Shown: positions 49,298-50,124 of the stretch, one piece after another
Position numbering within the stretch: the stretch's first letter is position 1
Layout of the letters: the number at the start of each line of letters is the position of its first letter
Assembly (NCBI GenBank): GCA_003153395.1
Contig: PLYP01000011.1
Span: 1-50,124, forward strand
Length of the DNA: 50,124 nucleotides
Source of the DNA: Candidatus Saccharimonadota bacterium
GTDB lineage: Bacteria; Patescibacteriota; Saccharimonadia; Saccharimonadales; UBA4665
Direction of reading: 5' to 3'
The notes under the pieces: model-generated
Told to the model about the DNA's origin: nothing
The model's input: the letters and a program-made list of their open reading frames with translations, nothing else
Database searches by the model: none
Made by a program: the position numbers and the translations under genes

Positions 49298-49987
49298 TTA
49301 TGCTTCGTTTGTAATAAAGCCGGAAACAAATTCTACGTCAGAATGAATGGGGACTATTCCAAATGTATAACCGTGCACCTCGTGCGGTGAGTATGCTTTT
49401 GAAAAATACCCTTCTCCGCCGCCACCGTAAAGTCTAAGCGTAGTTTCAGCGTCCATTAATGCGAGCACAGAGCCAGTTCCTTGAATTGATAATAATTGGT
49501 GATCGTCAGTTGCAATAGCGGAATGAGTACGTTTCCAAATATTTTTGCCGTTAGCTTCATTGAATCCTTGAGCCATAACAGCATAGGGTTCGCCAGGCTC
49601 TAGTATTGAGGGATGCTTAAATAAGGCCTGGCTACAATTAAAACCTTTGGGATCAATCGCCCATCCTTCAACTCGGCTTAGAAATCCTAAACTGTCATTT
49701 CCATGGTGCTCACGAAGCATAGAGTAAAACTTAGCGAGGCGTTCTGCTCTCTCGTCAGATAAGGTCACTGTCCGAGTAACCATTTCGCGTCCCAATCTAA
49801 TGTTACGCAAATGCGTCGAATGCCGCGGATTATGTATGGGTTCGCTACCAGGAATTTCTAAACCAGTTACGACTTCTAGTTCGACCTCATGATCCTCACC
49901 ATTTTTGGGTGGCATAATCCTTTCTAGGCGAATAGTTTTAGTGCCTTTTTGAACGGTTAATTGAACCTCTGTTTCGCTTGATGTCAT
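49298..49987 (-). CDS. Hypothetical protein, 229 aa
   Basis: Not recognised. Soluble-looking, no membrane segment. It has a beta-rich N-terminus (EVQLTVQKGTKTIRLERI), a central NPRHSTHLRNIRLGREMVTR segment (about 58-77), GFNCSQALF (about 123-131), and a glycine cluster LYGGGGEGYF followed by SPHEVHGYTFGIVPIHSD. ATG 49987 has a TATAAT only one base upstream, which cannot serve this start; a better promoter lies at 50032-50061. It ends 49 bases before the fba start, with the fba promoter in its tail region. Confidence 0.7.
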   Translation of the reverse strand: MTSSETEVQLTVQKGTKTIRLERIMPPKNGEDHEVELEVVTGLEIPGSEPIHNPRHSTHLRNIRLGREMVTRTVTLSDERAERLAKFYSMLREHHGNDSLGFLSRVEGWAIDPKGFNCSQALFKHPSILEPGEPYAVMAQGFNEANGKNIWKRTHSAIATDDHQLLSIQGTGSVLALMDAETTLRLYGGGGEGYFSKAYSPHEVHGYTFGIVPIHSDVEFVSGFITNEA

Positions 49988-50031
49988 GATTATACTTATT
50001 GACCCCAGTGAACTGTTGAATTTGAGTTGTT

Positions 50032-50061
50032 ACTATACAATTTTTTTGCTATATATGTCAA
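50032..50061 (-). promoter_or_regulatory. Promoter of the 229-aa gene
   Basis: Minus strand -35 TTGACA (50056-50061, consensus), 18-base spacer, -10 TATAGT (50032-50037). Predicted +1 near 50025, leader about 38 bases. The remaining 63 bases to the window end show no coding or RNA signal I can support. Confidence 0.7.
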
Positions 50062-50124
50062 TTTCAAATAATGGTGGGTGGATAGATTGTAACCACATAA
50101 CCTGAATCACGAATTAGACCTCAA

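Noticed and set aside
49249-49329. Longer aldolase starting at an upstream TTG
   Set aside because: The extra 27 residues are unlike the family, contain the promoter, and overlap the preceding gene.
1-50124. CRISPR arrays, insertion sequences, prophage, integrases or toxin-antitoxin modules
   Set aside because: I found no regularly spaced direct repeats, transposase or integrase motifs, or typical small paired toxin genes in the window.

Overview
The window looks like a chromosomal segment of a reduced, moderately AT-rich Patescibacteria (Candidate Phyla Radiation) genome, most probably Candidatus Saccharibacteria (TM7). The reasons are dense packing with no gene-free stretch over 300 bases, core housekeeping genes mixed with lineage-specific hypotheticals, a gatC-gatA-(121-aa protein)-gatB operon whose small protein resembles a family I recall from Saccharibacteria and other CPR genomes, and a TyrRS with a TVGN motif. 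Several genes end in TGA (clpP, the 83-aa membrane protein, the 418-aa protein, the 237-aa protein), and conserved genes show no in-frame TGA. This argues against the UGA-Gly code of Gracilibacteria and Absconditabacteria. The phylum assignment rests on memory of these families and not on a search.

Layout. 1-3119: rpoB (its 3' end lies outside the window). 3.3-7.1 kb: clpP, trigger factor, a YdjM-like membrane protein and hisS. 7.1-8.1 kb: two small orphan genes and tRNA-Leu(UAG). 8.1-13.6 kb: rsmD, a His-rich 261-aa protein, recG, a SAM methyltransferase and tyrS. 13.7-16.9 kb: a bifunctional class A penicillin-binding protein on the + strand. 16.9-21.9 kb: radA, a membrane HExxH protein and clpC. 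21.9-23.8 kb: an orphan gene and nusA. 24.0-26.6 kb: an M1 aminopeptidase (+). 26.6-28.1 kb: the classical rplS-rnhB-yraN cluster. 28.2-32.1 kb: an orphan gene, a PilB/GspE ATPase, a TrmH/SpoU methyltransferase and a CAP-domain membrane protein. 32.1-37.4 kb: dnaE, a two-gene DUF948-like/YtxH-like membrane operon and galU. 37.4-41.0 kb: gatCAB. 41.1-45.2 kb: an alpha/beta hydrolase, an orphan gene, uvrB and a membrane-anchored protein. 45.2-50 kb: a LOG-like protein coupled to a 418-aa unknown, a PfkB-family kinase, a class II aldolase and an orphan gene.

Functions. The genes cover transcription (rpoB, nusA), translation and its quality control (hisS, tyrS, gatCAB, rplS, tig, rsmD, trmH), replication and repair (dnaE, recG, radA, uvrB, rnhB), proteolysis (clpP, clpC, M1 peptidase), cell envelope (PBP, galU, CAP and HExxH membrane proteins), a type IV pilus-like motor and lower glycolysis.

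Regulation is the most striking feature. Two perfect CIRCE operators (HrcA sites) each contain the -35 box of a promoter, one for clpP and one for clpC, so the two halves of the ClpCP protease appear to share heat-shock control. nusA has a promoter followed within a few bases by an intrinsic terminator inside its own leader, which looks like an attenuator. At least thirteen genes have a -10-like hexamer only 6-9 bases before the start codon, which predicts leaderless or nearly leaderless mRNAs. A smaller set (clpC, nusA, the YtxH gene, dnaE, the 104-aa gene) shows purine-rich Shine-Dalgarno-like sites. Many promoters are of the extended -10 type (TGnTAnnnT) with weak -35 boxes. I saw no CRISPR array, insertion sequence, phage gene or toxin-antitoxin system.
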